Shown piece after piece: positions 1 through 8,744 of a stretch of 64,000 nt of DNA (position 1 is its first letter; every line of letters starts with the position of its first letter). Under the pieces are notes generated by a model, which ran no database searches, was not told the DNA's origin, and was given only the letters and a program-made list of their open reading frames with translations. The stretch comes from CAWJLS01 sp963843755 (lineage in GTDB: Bacteria > Acidobacteriota > Thermoanaerobaculia > Multivoradales > DATKCC01): positions 434,001-498,000 of the forward strand of contig CAWJLS010000007.1 of the NCBI GenBank assembly GCA_963843755.1, given 5' to 3'. The translations under genes were made by a program, and so were the position numbers.

Positions 1-2813
1 TCTTCGCCCCGGCGGTAGGCATCGGCCAGGGCGCCGAGCCAGAAGCTGTTGTCCTCGGTGTCGGTCTCGTGCTGGCGCAGGAGGATCTGGCGCACCTTGT
101 CCGCCAGCTCCTCTGAGACGTCCCCCCGCTCGATGCGCTCGATCTCCTGGTGGACTGTCTCCACGAGGTCGCGCGCCCGCTCGGGGGCGCAGCCGAACCG
201 GATCGACGTGCTCACCCGGCCCTGCGGCCGCCAGCTCAGCTCCGTGCTGACGCTGACGTTGTAGACCGCTCCCAGGTCCTCGCGCATCACCTCCCGGAGG
301 CGGATCTCGAGCGCCCGGCCGAAGGCGCTCATCACCCTCCGGGTCTGCCGGTCCAGGGCCTGCGGGTCGGCGGGCTGGCCGAGGACGATCCAGACGTCCG
401 CCTTGGGCTCGATGCCGCGGCGGACCACCACCTCGGCCGGCGTCTCCGGGCGCACGATCCCGATGTCGCGCCAGGTCTCGTGGCGGTCGGTGGAGGGCAG
501 GCTGGCCAGGTAGGTGGTGACCATCGGCTCGAGTGCCGCCGGGTCGAACGCCCCGACCAGGACGAACGTCAGCTCGGAGGCGTCGGCGTAGCGGTCGCGG
601 TAGATCGCCAGCGCCCGGTCCGGGTCGATGGCGTCGAGGCGCTCGGGGGTCAGCGGCTGGCGCCGGAGGTGGTCGCCGGAGAGGCGCTTGTACATCTCCT
701 CGATGAAGACCTGCTCCGGGTCGGCGAGACGGTTCCGGAGCAGGGGCCGTACCCGGTCCTTGTAGGAGGTGATGGCCTCACGGTCGAGCCGGGGAGCCGT
801 CAAGGCCAGGTGGACGAGCTGGAAGAGGGTCTCCAGGTCGTCGGCGGAGGAGGCACCGTCGACCCCCTGCTCGAGCTCGTCGATGTACGGGCTGACCTTG
901 GCCACCTTGCCGGCCATCAGCTTGGCCAGTGCCAGCTCGTCGTGGTCTCCGAGGCCGCCGAGGGAGACGGCCTCGGCGGCGTAGGAGGCGCTCAGGTAGT
1001 CCTCGTCGGGCACCAGCGAGCTGCCGCCCGGGCTGAACCCGGTCAGCAGCACCTGGTCCTTGCGCAGGTCGGTCGGCTTGAGCACCATGCGGACGCCGTT
1101 CGAGAGCGTCCACTCGATGACGCCGAGCTTCGGGAGCCGGCGCCGCGCGACGATCGACCCCGGGGTCGGCGTCTCGGCCATCAGCGGGCCGTCGGGGGTC
1201 GCGTCGGTGTAGGCCTCGACCGGCTGCTGGCGGACCTTCTGGAACACCGCCAGCAGGTCGTCCTTCGAAGGCAGTGTGTCCGCCGACTTCTCGGGCCCGG
1301 TCAGGAGAATCACCCGGTCCGCCTCCGCCGTCCGGACCTGGGCGAGGGCGTTGACCTCGTCCAGGGTGATCTCCGGCAGGTAGCGGCGGGCCATCTCCAC
1401 CTCCGCCGCGATCCCCGGGATCGGCTCGCCCTCGAGGAAGTTGCGCGAGTACTCGGCGGCGTAGGAGCCGGAGCTCCGGTTCTCCCGCTGGACCCAGGTG
1501 CGCTCGTAGGCCCGCAGCAGGCTCTTCTTGGTGCGTTCGAGCTCGCCCTCGGTGAACCCGTGGCGATGGACCCGCTCGATCTCGGTCAGCAGCGCCTCGA
1601 GCCCGGGCAGCACCCCGCCTTCGGTCACCCCGGCATCGAGCTCGTCGAAGTCGGCGGTGCGCACCAGGGAGTCGGAGTCCGACGAGGCGTAGAGGAACGG
1701 CGGGTCCGGGCGGTGGCCGATCTCGTAGAGCCGGTCGTTGATCATGCCGTGGTAGACGCCCTCGACCAGGCCCCGGCGGTAGTCGCCGACCGTGTCCTCC
1801 TGCTTGCGGGGAAGCTTGGTGTAGACCGACACCGAGGTGACCGTGAGCTCCGGGTCGGTGAACCGGGCGAACAGGGTCTGGTCGTGGCCGGGGATCTCGT
1901 ACACCGTTCGCGGCCGCTCGGGCTTCGGGTTCTCGAGGCCGGAGAACCGGTGGCGGATGGTTCGCTCGACCCGGTCGGGGTCGAAGTCGCCGATCGCGAT
2001 CACCGCCATCAGGTCCGGCCGATACCAATCCTTGTAGAAACGTTCGATCGTCTCGCGCGAGGCGGTCTCCAGGACTTTCCGCGAGCCGATGGGCAGCCTC
2101 TGGGCGTAGCGCGAGTCGGCGAACAGCACCGGGATCTCCGCGTCCCGCAAGCGCCCCGCGGCGCCGCGGCCCAGGCGCCACTCCTCGGTCACCACCTTCC
2201 GCTCCTGATCGATCTCCTTCGGGTCGAAGGTGACGCCGCCGGCCCAGTCTTCGAGGATCTGGAGCCCTTTGTCGAGGGCGCCGGAGCGGCCGGTCGGCAC
2301 CTGCAGCAGGTAGGCCGTCTCGTCGTAGCTGGTGTAGGCGTTGACATCCGGCCCGAAGCGCATGCCGATCGACTCCAGGTAGTCGACCAGCTCCTGGTGC
2401 TGGAAGTGGCGGGTGCCGTTGAACGCCATGTGCTCGATCAGGTGGGCCAGGCCCTGCTGATCGTCGTCCTCCAGCAACGAGCCGGCGTTGACCACCAGCC
2501 ACAGCTCGGCGCGGTTCTCCGGCGCGACGTTGCGGCGCACGTAGTAGGTCAAGCCGTTGTCGAGGCGTCCCTTGCGCAGGGTCGGGTCGGTGGGGAGCTG
2601 GGCGTCGAGGTCGACAGGGACGGGAACCGCCGGCTCGGCGTTCTCCCGGGCGCTCGCCGCCGTTGCGGCGCTGGCTCGGGGCGCGGCCGCCGTGCCGGAA
2701 GAGCAGGCGACGACGGCGAAGCAGGCGAGGGCGGCCAGCAGCGCGAGGGCTGCCGGCAGGAGCGGCGAGAGGCGGCGGCGGGCGGTCTCGGAGGCGGGGC
2801 TGGAGGCGCGCAT
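1..2813 (-). CDS. M16 family zinc metallopeptidase lipoprotein (C-terminus cut by window edge)
   Basis: Secreted insulinase-family (M16) peptidase, likely anchored in a membrane and degrading peptides in the cell envelope. The N-terminus has a basic and hydrophobic signal ending in a lipobox (VVAC, Cys37). The inverted zinc motif HLIEH lies at residues 124-128, followed about 75 residues later by a conserved Glu in VVTEEW. The inactive second M16 half follows, as expected for a roughly 950-residue two-repeat member; about 937 residues are visible and the 3' end lies outside the window. ATG at 2813 is chosen because it gives the signal peptide directly. A hexamer TATCCT (minus strand, 2829-2824) sits 10 nt before it. 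The gene diverges from the DUF2891 gene. Confidence 0.92.
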   Translation of the reverse strand, partial: MRASSPASETARRRLSPLLPAALALLAALACFAVVACSSGTAAAPRASAATAASARENAEPAVPVPVDLDAQLPTDPTLRKGRLDNGLTYYVRRNVAPENRAELWLVVNAGSLLEDDDQQGLAHLIEHMAFNGTRHFQHQELVDYLESIGMRFGPDVNAYTSYDETAYLLQVPTGRSGALDKGLQILEDWAGGVTFDPKEIDQERKVVTEEWRLGRGAAGRLRDAEIPVLFADSRYAQRLPIGSRKVLETASRETIERFYKDWYRPDLMAVIAIGDFDPDRVERTIRHRFSGLENPKPERPRTVYEIPGHDQTLFARFTDPELTVTSVSVYTKLPRKQEDTVGDYRRGLVEGVYHGMINDRLYEIGHRPDPPFLYASSDSDSLVRTADFDELDAGVTEGGVLPGLEALLTEIERVHRHGFTEGELERTKKSLLRAYERTWVQRENRSSGSYAAEYSRNFLEGEPIPGIAAEVEMARRYLPEITLDEVNALAQVRTAEADRVILLTGPEKSADTLPSKDDLLAVFQKVRQQPVEAYTDATPDGPLMAETPTPGSIVARRRLPKLGVIEWTLSNGVRMVLKPTDLRKDQVLLTGFSPGGSSLVPDEDYLSASYAAEAVSLGGLGDHDELALAKLMAGKVAKVSPYIDELEQGVDGASSADDLETLFQLVHLALTAPRLDREAITSYKDRVRPLLRNRLADPEQVFIEEMYKRLSGDHLRRQPLTPERLDAIDPDRALAIYRDRYADASELTFVLVGAFDPAALEPMVTTYLASLPSTDRHETWRDIGIVRPETPAEVVVRRGIEPKADVWIVLGQPADPQALDRQTRRVMSAFGRALEIRLREVMREDLGAVYNVSVSTELSWRPQGRVSTSIRFGCAPERARDLVETVHQEIERIERGDVSEELADKVRQILLRQHETDTEDNSFWLGALADAYRRGE

Positions 2814-2823
2814 GATCCTGGGA

Positions 2824-2861
2824 AGGATATGCCATCGGCGTGACGGGGCAGCGGGTAGGAT
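2824..2861. promoter_or_regulatory. Divergent -10-like elements for the M16 and DUF2891 genes
   Basis: On the minus strand TATCCT (2829-2824) precedes the M16 ATG by 10 nt. On the plus strand TAGGAT (2856-2861) precedes the ATG at 2869 by 7 nt. The spacing leaves almost no 5' untranslated region. No convincing -35 hexamer is visible, so the assignment rests on position and on the same pattern at other genes in the window. Confidence 0.4.
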
Positions 2862-2868
2862 GCTCGCC

Positions 2869-4105
2869 ATGAGAGTCCGAGCGACGATCCCGTCTCCGCC
2901 CCGTTCCGTTCCGCGTGCTCCGGCTCGCCCGGTCGCCTCCGGGGCCGGCCGCCCCGTCCTGCTCCTGGCGCTCCTGCTGCTCGGCGCCGTCTGCACCCGC
3001 GCGGCCGGCGCCGCGCCCGGCGATGCCGCGACCCGGGCCGCCGCGCCGGCCGAGGCGGCGCTGACCGCGGCCACCGCCGCCCGCTTCGCACGCCTGGCCC
3101 TGGCCTGCGTCCACCAGGAGTACCCGAACAAGATCGCCCACGTGCTCCGGAGCGACGCCGACGTGGCGCCGCCGCGCCAGCTCACCCCCGCGTTCTACGG
3201 CTGCTACGACTGGCACTCCTCGGTCCACGGCCACTGGCTGCTGGCGCGCCTCGCCCGCACCTTTCCCGAGGCCGACTTCGCTCCGCAGGCCCGGGCCGCC
3301 CTGGCCCAGAGCCTGACGCCGGAGCACATCGCCGGCGAGGTGGCCTACCTCCAGGGGGAGGGCCGGGTCTCCTTCGAGCGGCCGTACGGCCTCGCCTGGC
3401 TGCTCCAGCTCGCCGCCGAGCTGCGCGAGTGGGACGACCCCCAGGCGGCGGAGTGGTCGAAGACCCTGGAGCCGCTGGAGCGGGCCGCCGCCGATCGCAT
3501 CCGCACCTGGCTGCCCAAGCTGACCGATCCGATCCGCATCGGCGAGCACGCCCAGACCGCGTTTGCCTTCGGCTTGATCTGGGACTGGGCGGGGATCGCG
3601 GGCGACGACGCCATGCGCGACCTGTTGCGCTCGAGGATCGGCGACTACTACCTGGGAGACCGGAACTGTCCCCTGAGCTACGAGCCGGGCGGGCAGGACT
3701 TCCTCTCGCCGTGCATCGCCGAGGCCGACCTGGTGCGCCGGGTGCTCGACCCGCCGGCCTACGCCGCCTGGCTCGGCGCCTTCCTGCCGGGCATCCCGCT
3801 CGCCGGGACGACCGCGGCCGCCTCGGAGGAACGGGCGGCAGACGTGGTTGAAGCCGGCCGTGGTGACCGACCCGAGCGATCCGAAGCTCGCCCATCTGGA
3901 CGGCCTCAACCTCTCCCGCGCCTGGATGCTCGAAGGGATGGCCGCCGGGCTGCCGGCGGGCGACCCGCGCATCCCGACCCTCGCCGCCGCCGCCCGTGCC
4001 CACGCCGAGGCCGGCCTGGCGGCGGTGACCGGCGAGCACTACGAGGGCGGCCACTGGCTGGGCAGCTTCGCCACCTACCTGGTGACCCGCCGCGGGCTGG
4101 AGTGA
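2869..4105 (+). pseudogene. DUF2891 family protein, frameshifted
   Basis: Exported DUF2891 protein of unknown function. It has a signal peptide (basic start, then LLLALLLLGAV), and the body carries family-typical stretches such as FYGCYDWHSSVHGHW and QTAFAFGLIWDW. The reading frame starting at 2869 (alternative ATG at 2860) runs off the family near 3790-3842. The conserved C-terminal part (LAHLDGLNLSRAWMLEG, then HWLGSFATYLV) continues in the +1 frame to the stop at 4103-4105. One indel therefore separates the two parts. It could be a real inactivating mutation or a sequence error, since both halves are otherwise intact. A TAGGAT hexamer lies 7 nt before 2869. Confidence 0.8.
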
Positions 4106-4112
4106 GCCGCGG

Positions 4113-5459
4113 TTACAGCCAGAACGGAATGACGGCGTGGCCGGGGGACGCCAGCTCGGCGGCCACGCCCGGCGCGGGCGGTGAAGCCTTGACGGTGAGG
4201 ACGTGCCGCCCCCGGGGGAGGCTGCTCGTGGAGATGTACGTGACGATGCCGAGGAGCCCGCTTCCGGGGTCGGTGGTGAACCGGAAGTCGAGATCCGGGC
4301 GAGGGCTCCCGTCGAGCTCCACGGCATGCTCTTCGGCCAGGCACCGGATGGCGCCCGCCGCCCGCGCGTCCGGCGACCGGGAGTCGTCGCCGCCGGGAGG
4401 GGTGGCCTCCGGGCAAGAGGCGAGGGTCGGGTCGTCCCGGTCGGGCACGTACGGTACGAAGAGCCGGACGTACGGCGTGCGGACGATGTCCGACTGGATG
4501 AACGGGACGGCCGCACGGGCAGCCGCGCCTGTGCGCTGGTCGGCGTAGCTCCTGAAGTCCACCGTCTGCTCCGAGGCCTCCGCCGGGACGTAGGAGAGGG
4601 CGCGCGGCAGATCCCCGCCTCTGTACAGGCGCAGGTGCATCGCCGCCGCCCCGAAGCTCAGGAAGAGCAGGCCGAAGAGCAGCGGCATCATCACCCGGGT
4701 GCGGACGTTGGTGGAGAGGGTGTTGAAGATCGGACCGTAGAGGGGCCGCGCCAGCACGATGTACACGGCGGCCACGAGCACACGCAGCACGCGCGCCCGC
4801 CGCGAGCCCGGCGCGAGGCGGGCGCCGAAGCGGCGGTCGAGGCGGGTGATCGTCGCGACGAGGACGGCGAATGCGAGGATCAGGAGCACGGGAAGCTGGG
4901 CGACGGTCTGCCCGCCGAAGAAGACCTGGGAGATTCCCAGGGAGACGAGGGTGGCCACGGCCAGGAGCACCGCGCCGAACACCACCACGATGGCCGCCAG
5001 GAAGGCGAACGCGAAGATCACGGCGCAGAAGTTGTCCACCGCCTCGATGCGCTCCGGCAGCGTCCGTTCCCGAGCGAGGGAGATCTCGGTGAACATCGGC
5101 CCCCGGCGCAGGCGGTCCCACCGCACGCCCTCGGGATAGACCGAGTGCAGGCCGACGAGGGCCACCCAAAAGGTCCGGGAGACGAGGTGCACCACGAAGG
5201 CGGTGATGAGCGCGAAAACGGCCGCCTCGGCCAACAGGAGCCCCCCGGACAGGAGCGCCTGGGCGTTGCCGGTGAAGCGCGGGAGGAGCGCGCTGAGCCC
5301 CCTGGCGAACAGCGGAGGGAGCTGGAAGAGCCCGAAGATGACGACGCCCGACACCAGCATCTCCAGCTCCCAGGTGGGCGTCGTGTCCCCGGGGATCTGG
5401 AGGGGGGCCGTGCCGGGCGCTTGCGGCGCCTCGGGCGGGTGGTCGGGAGGTGTCGTCAT
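4113..5459 (-). CDS. Multi-pass membrane protein of unknown function
   Basis: 448 residues, not assigned to a family. After a Pro-rich cytoplasmic start there are about six hydrophobic segments in the first two thirds, including MLVSGVVIFGLFQL, LLLAEAAVFALITAFVVHL, FAFAFLAAIVVVFGAVLLAV and MMPLLFGLLFLSFGAAA. A hydrophilic C-terminal domain of about 160 residues follows and is rich in beta-type sequence. ATG at 5459 is preferred because the longer reading frame upstream has no signal of its own and overlaps the divergent sigma factor promoter. It ends 8 bp from the stop of the DUF2891 gene, which is convergent. The role is unknown; an envelope or sensory function would fit but is not shown. 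Confidence 0.75.
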   Translation of the reverse strand: MTTPPDHPPEAPQAPGTAPLQIPGDTTPTWELEMLVSGVVIFGLFQLPPLFARGLSALLPRFTGNAQALLSGGLLLAEAAVFALITAFVVHLVSRTFWVALVGLHSVYPEGVRWDRLRRGPMFTEISLARERTLPERIEAVDNFCAVIFAFAFLAAIVVVFGAVLLAVATLVSLGISQVFFGGQTVAQLPVLLILAFAVLVATITRLDRRFGARLAPGSRRARVLRVLVAAVYIVLARPLYGPIFNTLSTNVRTRVMMPLLFGLLFLSFGAAAMHLRLYRGGDLPRALSYVPAEASEQTVDFRSYADQRTGAAARAAVPFIQSDIVRTPYVRLFVPYVPDRDDPTLASCPEATPPGGDDSRSPDARAAGAIRCLAEEHAVELDGSPRPDLDFRFTTDPGSGLLGIVTYISTSSLPRGRHVLTVKASPPAPGVAAELASPGHAVIPFWL

Positions 5460-5537
5460 GGGAAGGACGTGGTCGCAGACTCCTAGAGTAGCGCGAGAGG
5501 GGGCGATCCAGAAACGTGACCGTTCGCCCCTCCCGGG

Positions 5538-5543
5538 TACTCT
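5538..5543 (+). promoter_or_regulatory. -10-like element of the ECF sigma operon
   Basis: TACTCT ends 7 nt before the ATG at 5551 and no Shine-Dalgarno sequence lies between them. A transcript starting there would be leaderless. No clear -35 is seen. Confidence 0.35.
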
Positions 5544-5550
5544 CCCCACG

Positions 5551-6069
5551 ATGGACATGGAGACGACGGTGCGCGCCCTGGCCCCTCGGCTGCTCCGCTA
5601 CTGCCTGGGGCGGCTCGGGGCGGGCGACCTGGCCGAGGAGGCGTCCCAGGAGGCGCTGGCGGCCCTGGTCGGGCGCTGGCGGCGCCACGGACCGCCCGAG
5701 TCGCCGGAGGCGTTCGCCTTCGCGGTGGCCCGGCGGCGGGCCTCGCGGGCGCTCTGGAAGCGCCGCCTGACCGCGCCGCTCACCGCCCTCGCCGACGGTC
5801 ACGGCGCTGCCGACGCGGTCGGTTTCGTCGGCGTCGCGGCGGCAGCCAGCCCGGAGGCGCGAGCGATCCGGCGGCGGGAGCTCTCCCGGACCCTGGCGGC
5901 GATCCGCCGGCTGTCCGCGCGGGAGCGCGAAGCGCTGCTGCTGGTGGCCGGCGGCGAGCTGTCGGGCGCGGCGGCGGCACGGGTCCTCGGGATCTCGCCG
6001 TCGGCGCTCAAGATGCGCGTCCACCGGGCGCGCGCCCGTCTCGCCAAAGTCCTGGAGGACCCATCATGA
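5551..6069 (+). CDS. ECF-type RNA polymerase sigma factor
   Basis: Short sigma-70 family factor (172 residues) that would direct RNA polymerase to a stress or signal regulon. The region 2-like part is LLRYCLGRLGAGDLAEEASQ, around residues 14-33. The region 4 helix-turn-helix, LSAREREALLLVAGGELSG and then ARVLGISPSALKMRVHRA, occupies roughly residues 115-165. The Ala/Arg-rich linker is typical of high-GC genomes. Its stop overlaps the start of the next gene (ATGA, 6066-6069), so the two are translationally coupled. The neighbour is a one-pass membrane protein, which suggests an ECF sigma / anti-sigma unit. The start at 5551 gives the normal family length. Confidence 0.85.
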   Translation: MDMETTVRALAPRLLRYCLGRLGAGDLAEEASQEALAALVGRWRRHGPPESPEAFAFAVARRRASRALWKRRLTAPLTALADGHGAADAVGFVGVAAAASPEARAIRRRELSRTLAAIRRLSAREREALLLVAGGELSGAAAARVLGISPSALKMRVHRARARLAKVLEDPS

Positions 6070-6437
6070 CTCCCGACACCCGACATCATCGCGCGATCGA
6101 CGAGCGACTGTGCCGCGCGCTGGAGCCGTCCGGTCCGGCGGTCGAGCGGGTCGCCCGGCGGGCGCTCGACGCGCCGTCGCACCGCGCCGCGCCGGGCCGG
6201 TGGCTCGCCACCGCGGCGGTCGCCCTGGTCGTGGCCGCCCTCTGGGTCGTGCCGCTGCTGCGGCGCGACCCGCCGGTGGAGGCGCCGGAGGCGCACGTCT
6301 CGATGGTCAACGTGGGTTCGGTGGTCGTGCTCGACGCCGGCCGCGGCAGGGGCACCGTGCTCCTGTCCGGGGTGCCCGCCGACGGCGGGACGCCCTGGCG
6401 CGGCCAGATGATCATCCAACGAGGAGAGAGACCATGA
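6066..6437 (+). CDS. Small single-pass membrane protein, possible anti-sigma factor
   Basis: 123 residues with a soluble N-terminus of about 45 residues, one transmembrane segment (WLATAAVALVVAALWVVPLL) and a short extracytoplasmic tail. No zinc-binding anti-sigma motif (HxxxCxxC) is present. The assignment as anti-sigma rests only on topology and on its place directly after the ECF sigma factor, with a 4-bp overlap. It also overlaps the next gene by ATGA (6434-6437), so the three genes form one tightly coupled operon. Confidence 0.6.
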   Translation: MTPDTRHHRAIDERLCRALEPSGPAVERVARRALDAPSHRAAPGRWLATAAVALVVAALWVVPLLRRDPPVEAPEAHVSMVNVGSVVVLDAGRGRGTVLLSGVPADGGTPWRGQMIIQRGERP

Positions 6438-7042
6438 GCCGGATCACCGAGAAGACGCCGCTGTGGATCGTCATCGTGCTGGCCGCCGGGGCATTCGCCG
6501 CCGCTGCCGGCGCCAAGGAAGAGCGGATCGACGTCGCGCTGAAGGACGCCTCCGGGCAGAAGGTGCTGCAGTCGTTCGGCCAGATCCTCGAGGCAAAGGA
6601 GGTCAAGATCGATCCCTCGATCGACGGTGACCTGACCATCACGCTCAACAACGCCCGGGTGACGACCGTGATGGACGCGGCCTGCGACGCGCTCGGCTGC
6701 CGGTGGACCTTCGAGGACGGCGTGCTGGAGTTCGCGCCGGACCCCGACTACACGCCGCCGAAGAAGGCTGACGACAAGGCGGCGGATCCTCTGGGCGAAC
6801 CGGTCAACCTGGAGCTCGAGGACGCGCCGATCCGCGACGTGCTCGGGGCGTTCGGGCGGATCGCCGACATGAAGGTGAAGATCGACCCGGCGATCCAGGG
6901 GACCATGTCGGTACAGATCCACGACAAGCCCGCGCGCGAGGCCCTCGAGCAGATCTGCAAGGAGCACGACTTCGTCTGCGACGTGACCGTCTCGGGGGAT
7001 GAGGGGTCGGTCCTCGAGGTCGCGCCGCGGACGCAGCCGTAG
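6434..7042 (+). CDS. Exported protein with two STN (secretin/TonB N-terminal) domains
   Basis: 202 residues with a signal peptide (IVIVLAAGAFAAAAGA). Two similar beta-alpha-beta modules follow. The first (about residues 35-95) contains VLQSFGQILEAKEVKIDPSIDG; the second (about 115-190) contains VLGAFGRIADMKVKIDPAIQG. Both match the STN fold found at the N-terminus of secretins and of TonB receptors that signal to ECF sigma systems. Here the domains stand alone, without a secretin pore or receptor barrel. Position after an ECF sigma factor suggests a periplasmic signalling role, but that is inference. It ends 15 bp from the convergent M20 peptidase gene. Confidence 0.8.
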   Translation: MSRITEKTPLWIVIVLAAGAFAAAAGAKEERIDVALKDASGQKVLQSFGQILEAKEVKIDPSIDGDLTITLNNARVTTVMDAACDALGCRWTFEDGVLEFAPDPDYTPPKKADDKAADPLGEPVNLELEDAPIRDVLGAFGRIADMKVKIDPAIQGTMSVQIHDKPAREALEQICKEHDFVCDVTVSGDEGSVLEVAPRTQP

Positions 7043-7056
7043 GCGCGTTCGCCCGG

Positions 7057-8712
7057 TCACCTCATGGTGAACAGCGCCGTCATCAGGTCGATGCCGTACC
7101 AGAGGTTCTCGATCCGCAGGTTCTCGTCCGGCCCGTGTTGGTTGTCGTCGTGGTTGGCGATCGGCACGATCACCGCCGGCGCGCCGAGCCGGTCGTTGAA
7201 CAGGTAGAGCGGCAGGGAGCCGCCGAGGGTCGGCAGCAGCACCAGGTCGTCGCCCGCCACCCGGCGGGCGGCGGCGATCACCGGCTGGACCGCCGGGTCG
7301 CTCATCGACGCGCGGGCCGCCGGGTAGCCGGGCCGGCGGATCACCTTGGCGATCTTCGGGTGAGCGAGGCGGGTCTCGAGGTCCGGGTCCTCCCGGACGA
7401 TGAAGTACCCCTGCTTGCGGATGTGCGCCTCCACCAGGTCGAGCATGGCCGCCGGGTCGTTGCCCTTGGCCAGCCGGAGGTCGAGGGTGGCCGTGGCCTC
7501 GGTCGGGATGACGTTGCGGGCCTCGTCGCCGACGGCGGCGCTCACCATGCCGCGGATGTTGAGCGACGGGTAGAGGAGCCGCTCGGCGAGCGGCGCATCG
7601 TGCATCTCGGTCTCGGCCAGGCCGAGCTCTTTGCGGAGCTGATCGTCGTAGTCCGGCAGCGCCGCGATCGCCCGGCGCTCGGCGTCGCTGGGTGGGACGG
7701 TCGAGTCGTAGAAGCCATCGACCAGCGGCCGGCCGTCGTCGTCCTTCATGCTCCCCAGCAACTGGGCCAGGCGGAGTGCCGGGTTGGGAGCCCAGTTGCC
7801 GTAGTGGCCGCTGTGGAGGTAGCGGGTGGCGCCGTAGACGGTGATGTCCAGGCCGGTGTAGCCGCGCACCCCGAAGACGAGCTGCGGACGGCGGCTCTGG
7901 TGGACCGGGCCGTCGCAGATCAGCCAGGTGTCGACCTTCAGCTCCTCGGGGTGGGCCTTCATGTACTCGCCCAGATGGGTCGAGCCCGCCTCCTCCTCGC
8001 CTTCGAAGAAGAAGACCAGGTTGGCGCTCGGTGCGATGCCGGCGGCCTGCAACGCGTCGAGGGCTCCCAGGATGGCCGGGAACGGTGCCTTGTCGTCGCC
8101 GGCCGAGCGGGCGTAGAGGCGCCACTCGCCCCACGTCCCCCGCTCCCGGTCGGCCGGTTCGCCGGCGGCGGGGAACGGAATCGGCTTGCCGCCGTCTTCG
8201 ATCGGTCCGTCGTAGAGGGCCGGCTTGTAAGGCTCGGTGGCGGTCCACTGGGTCGGGTCGACCGGCTGGCCGTCGTAATGGACGTAGATGCCGATCGTGT
8301 GGCCGGTGCCCGTGCTGTTTGCCGCCGCGGGAAGCACGCCGTAGACGATCGGCGGCACCTCCGGCTGGTCCGGGAGCTGCCAGAGGGTGGCGTCGACGCC
8401 GCGGGCGGCGAGCAGGTCGCGGAGGCGCTCGGCGTTGGCGTGGATGTCCTTGGTGTCGCGCGCCACGTTGGGCATCGACAGCAGGGCGGCGTAGTCGCGC
8501 ACGATCTCGGCGGCGTGGTCGGTCCGCCAGGCGCGGGCGACCTGGACCGGGTCGGCGTCTGCCTGTCCTGGGGAGTCTCCCGGCGGAGCCGCCGTCGCCG
8601 CCGCGGCCCCGGCGATCGCCAGTAGGAGAGCCAGAGCGAGGGCCCGCGCCGCGACAGTCGCGGCGGCGGGGGCGCTGGCGGGAGCGACGGCAAAGCGGTG
8701 GTTCGAATCCAT
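7057..8712 (-). CDS. Secreted M20 family metallopeptidase (dipeptidase)
   Basis: Zinc peptidase of the M20/ArgE/CPG2 type, probably cleaving dipeptides outside the cytoplasm. It has 551 residues. The N-terminus is a long Ala/Leu signal region, and the mature part starts near residue 45. Metal-site motifs are VHYDGQP (His145, Asp147) and FEGEEEAGS with the catalytic Glu pair; SGHYGNW and GGSLPLYLF are also family-typical. A GGGAGG-like Shine-Dalgarno precedes ATG 8712. It is the last gene of a minus-strand unit after AmpG (32 bp gap), so uptake of peptides and extracytoplasmic peptide cleavage may be linked. Confidence 0.9.
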   Translation of the reverse strand: MDSNHRFAVAPASAPAAATVAARALALALLLAIAGAAAATAAPPGDSPGQADADPVQVARAWRTDHAAEIVRDYAALLSMPNVARDTKDIHANAERLRDLLAARGVDATLWQLPDQPEVPPIVYGVLPAAANSTGTGHTIGIYVHYDGQPVDPTQWTATEPYKPALYDGPIEDGGKPIPFPAAGEPADRERGTWGEWRLYARSAGDDKAPFPAILGALDALQAAGIAPSANLVFFFEGEEEAGSTHLGEYMKAHPEELKVDTWLICDGPVHQSRRPQLVFGVRGYTGLDITVYGATRYLHSGHYGNWAPNPALRLAQLLGSMKDDDGRPLVDGFYDSTVPPSDAERRAIAALPDYDDQLRKELGLAETEMHDAPLAERLLYPSLNIRGMVSAAVGDEARNVIPTEATATLDLRLAKGNDPAAMLDLVEAHIRKQGYFIVREDPDLETRLAHPKIAKVIRRPGYPAARASMSDPAVQPVIAAARRVAGDDLVLLPTLGGSLPLYLFNDRLGAPAVIVPIANHDDNQHGPDENLRIENLWYGIDLMTALFTMR

Positions 8713-8744
8713 GGTGTACACCTCCCGGTCGAACGAGTCAGAAC

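Noticed and set aside
150..2843. Open frame of 897 codons opposite the M16 gene
   Set aside because: Antisense shadow of a high-GC gene; the product is Gly/Val/Leu/Arg-rich with no motifs, while the other strand gives a clear M16 peptidase.
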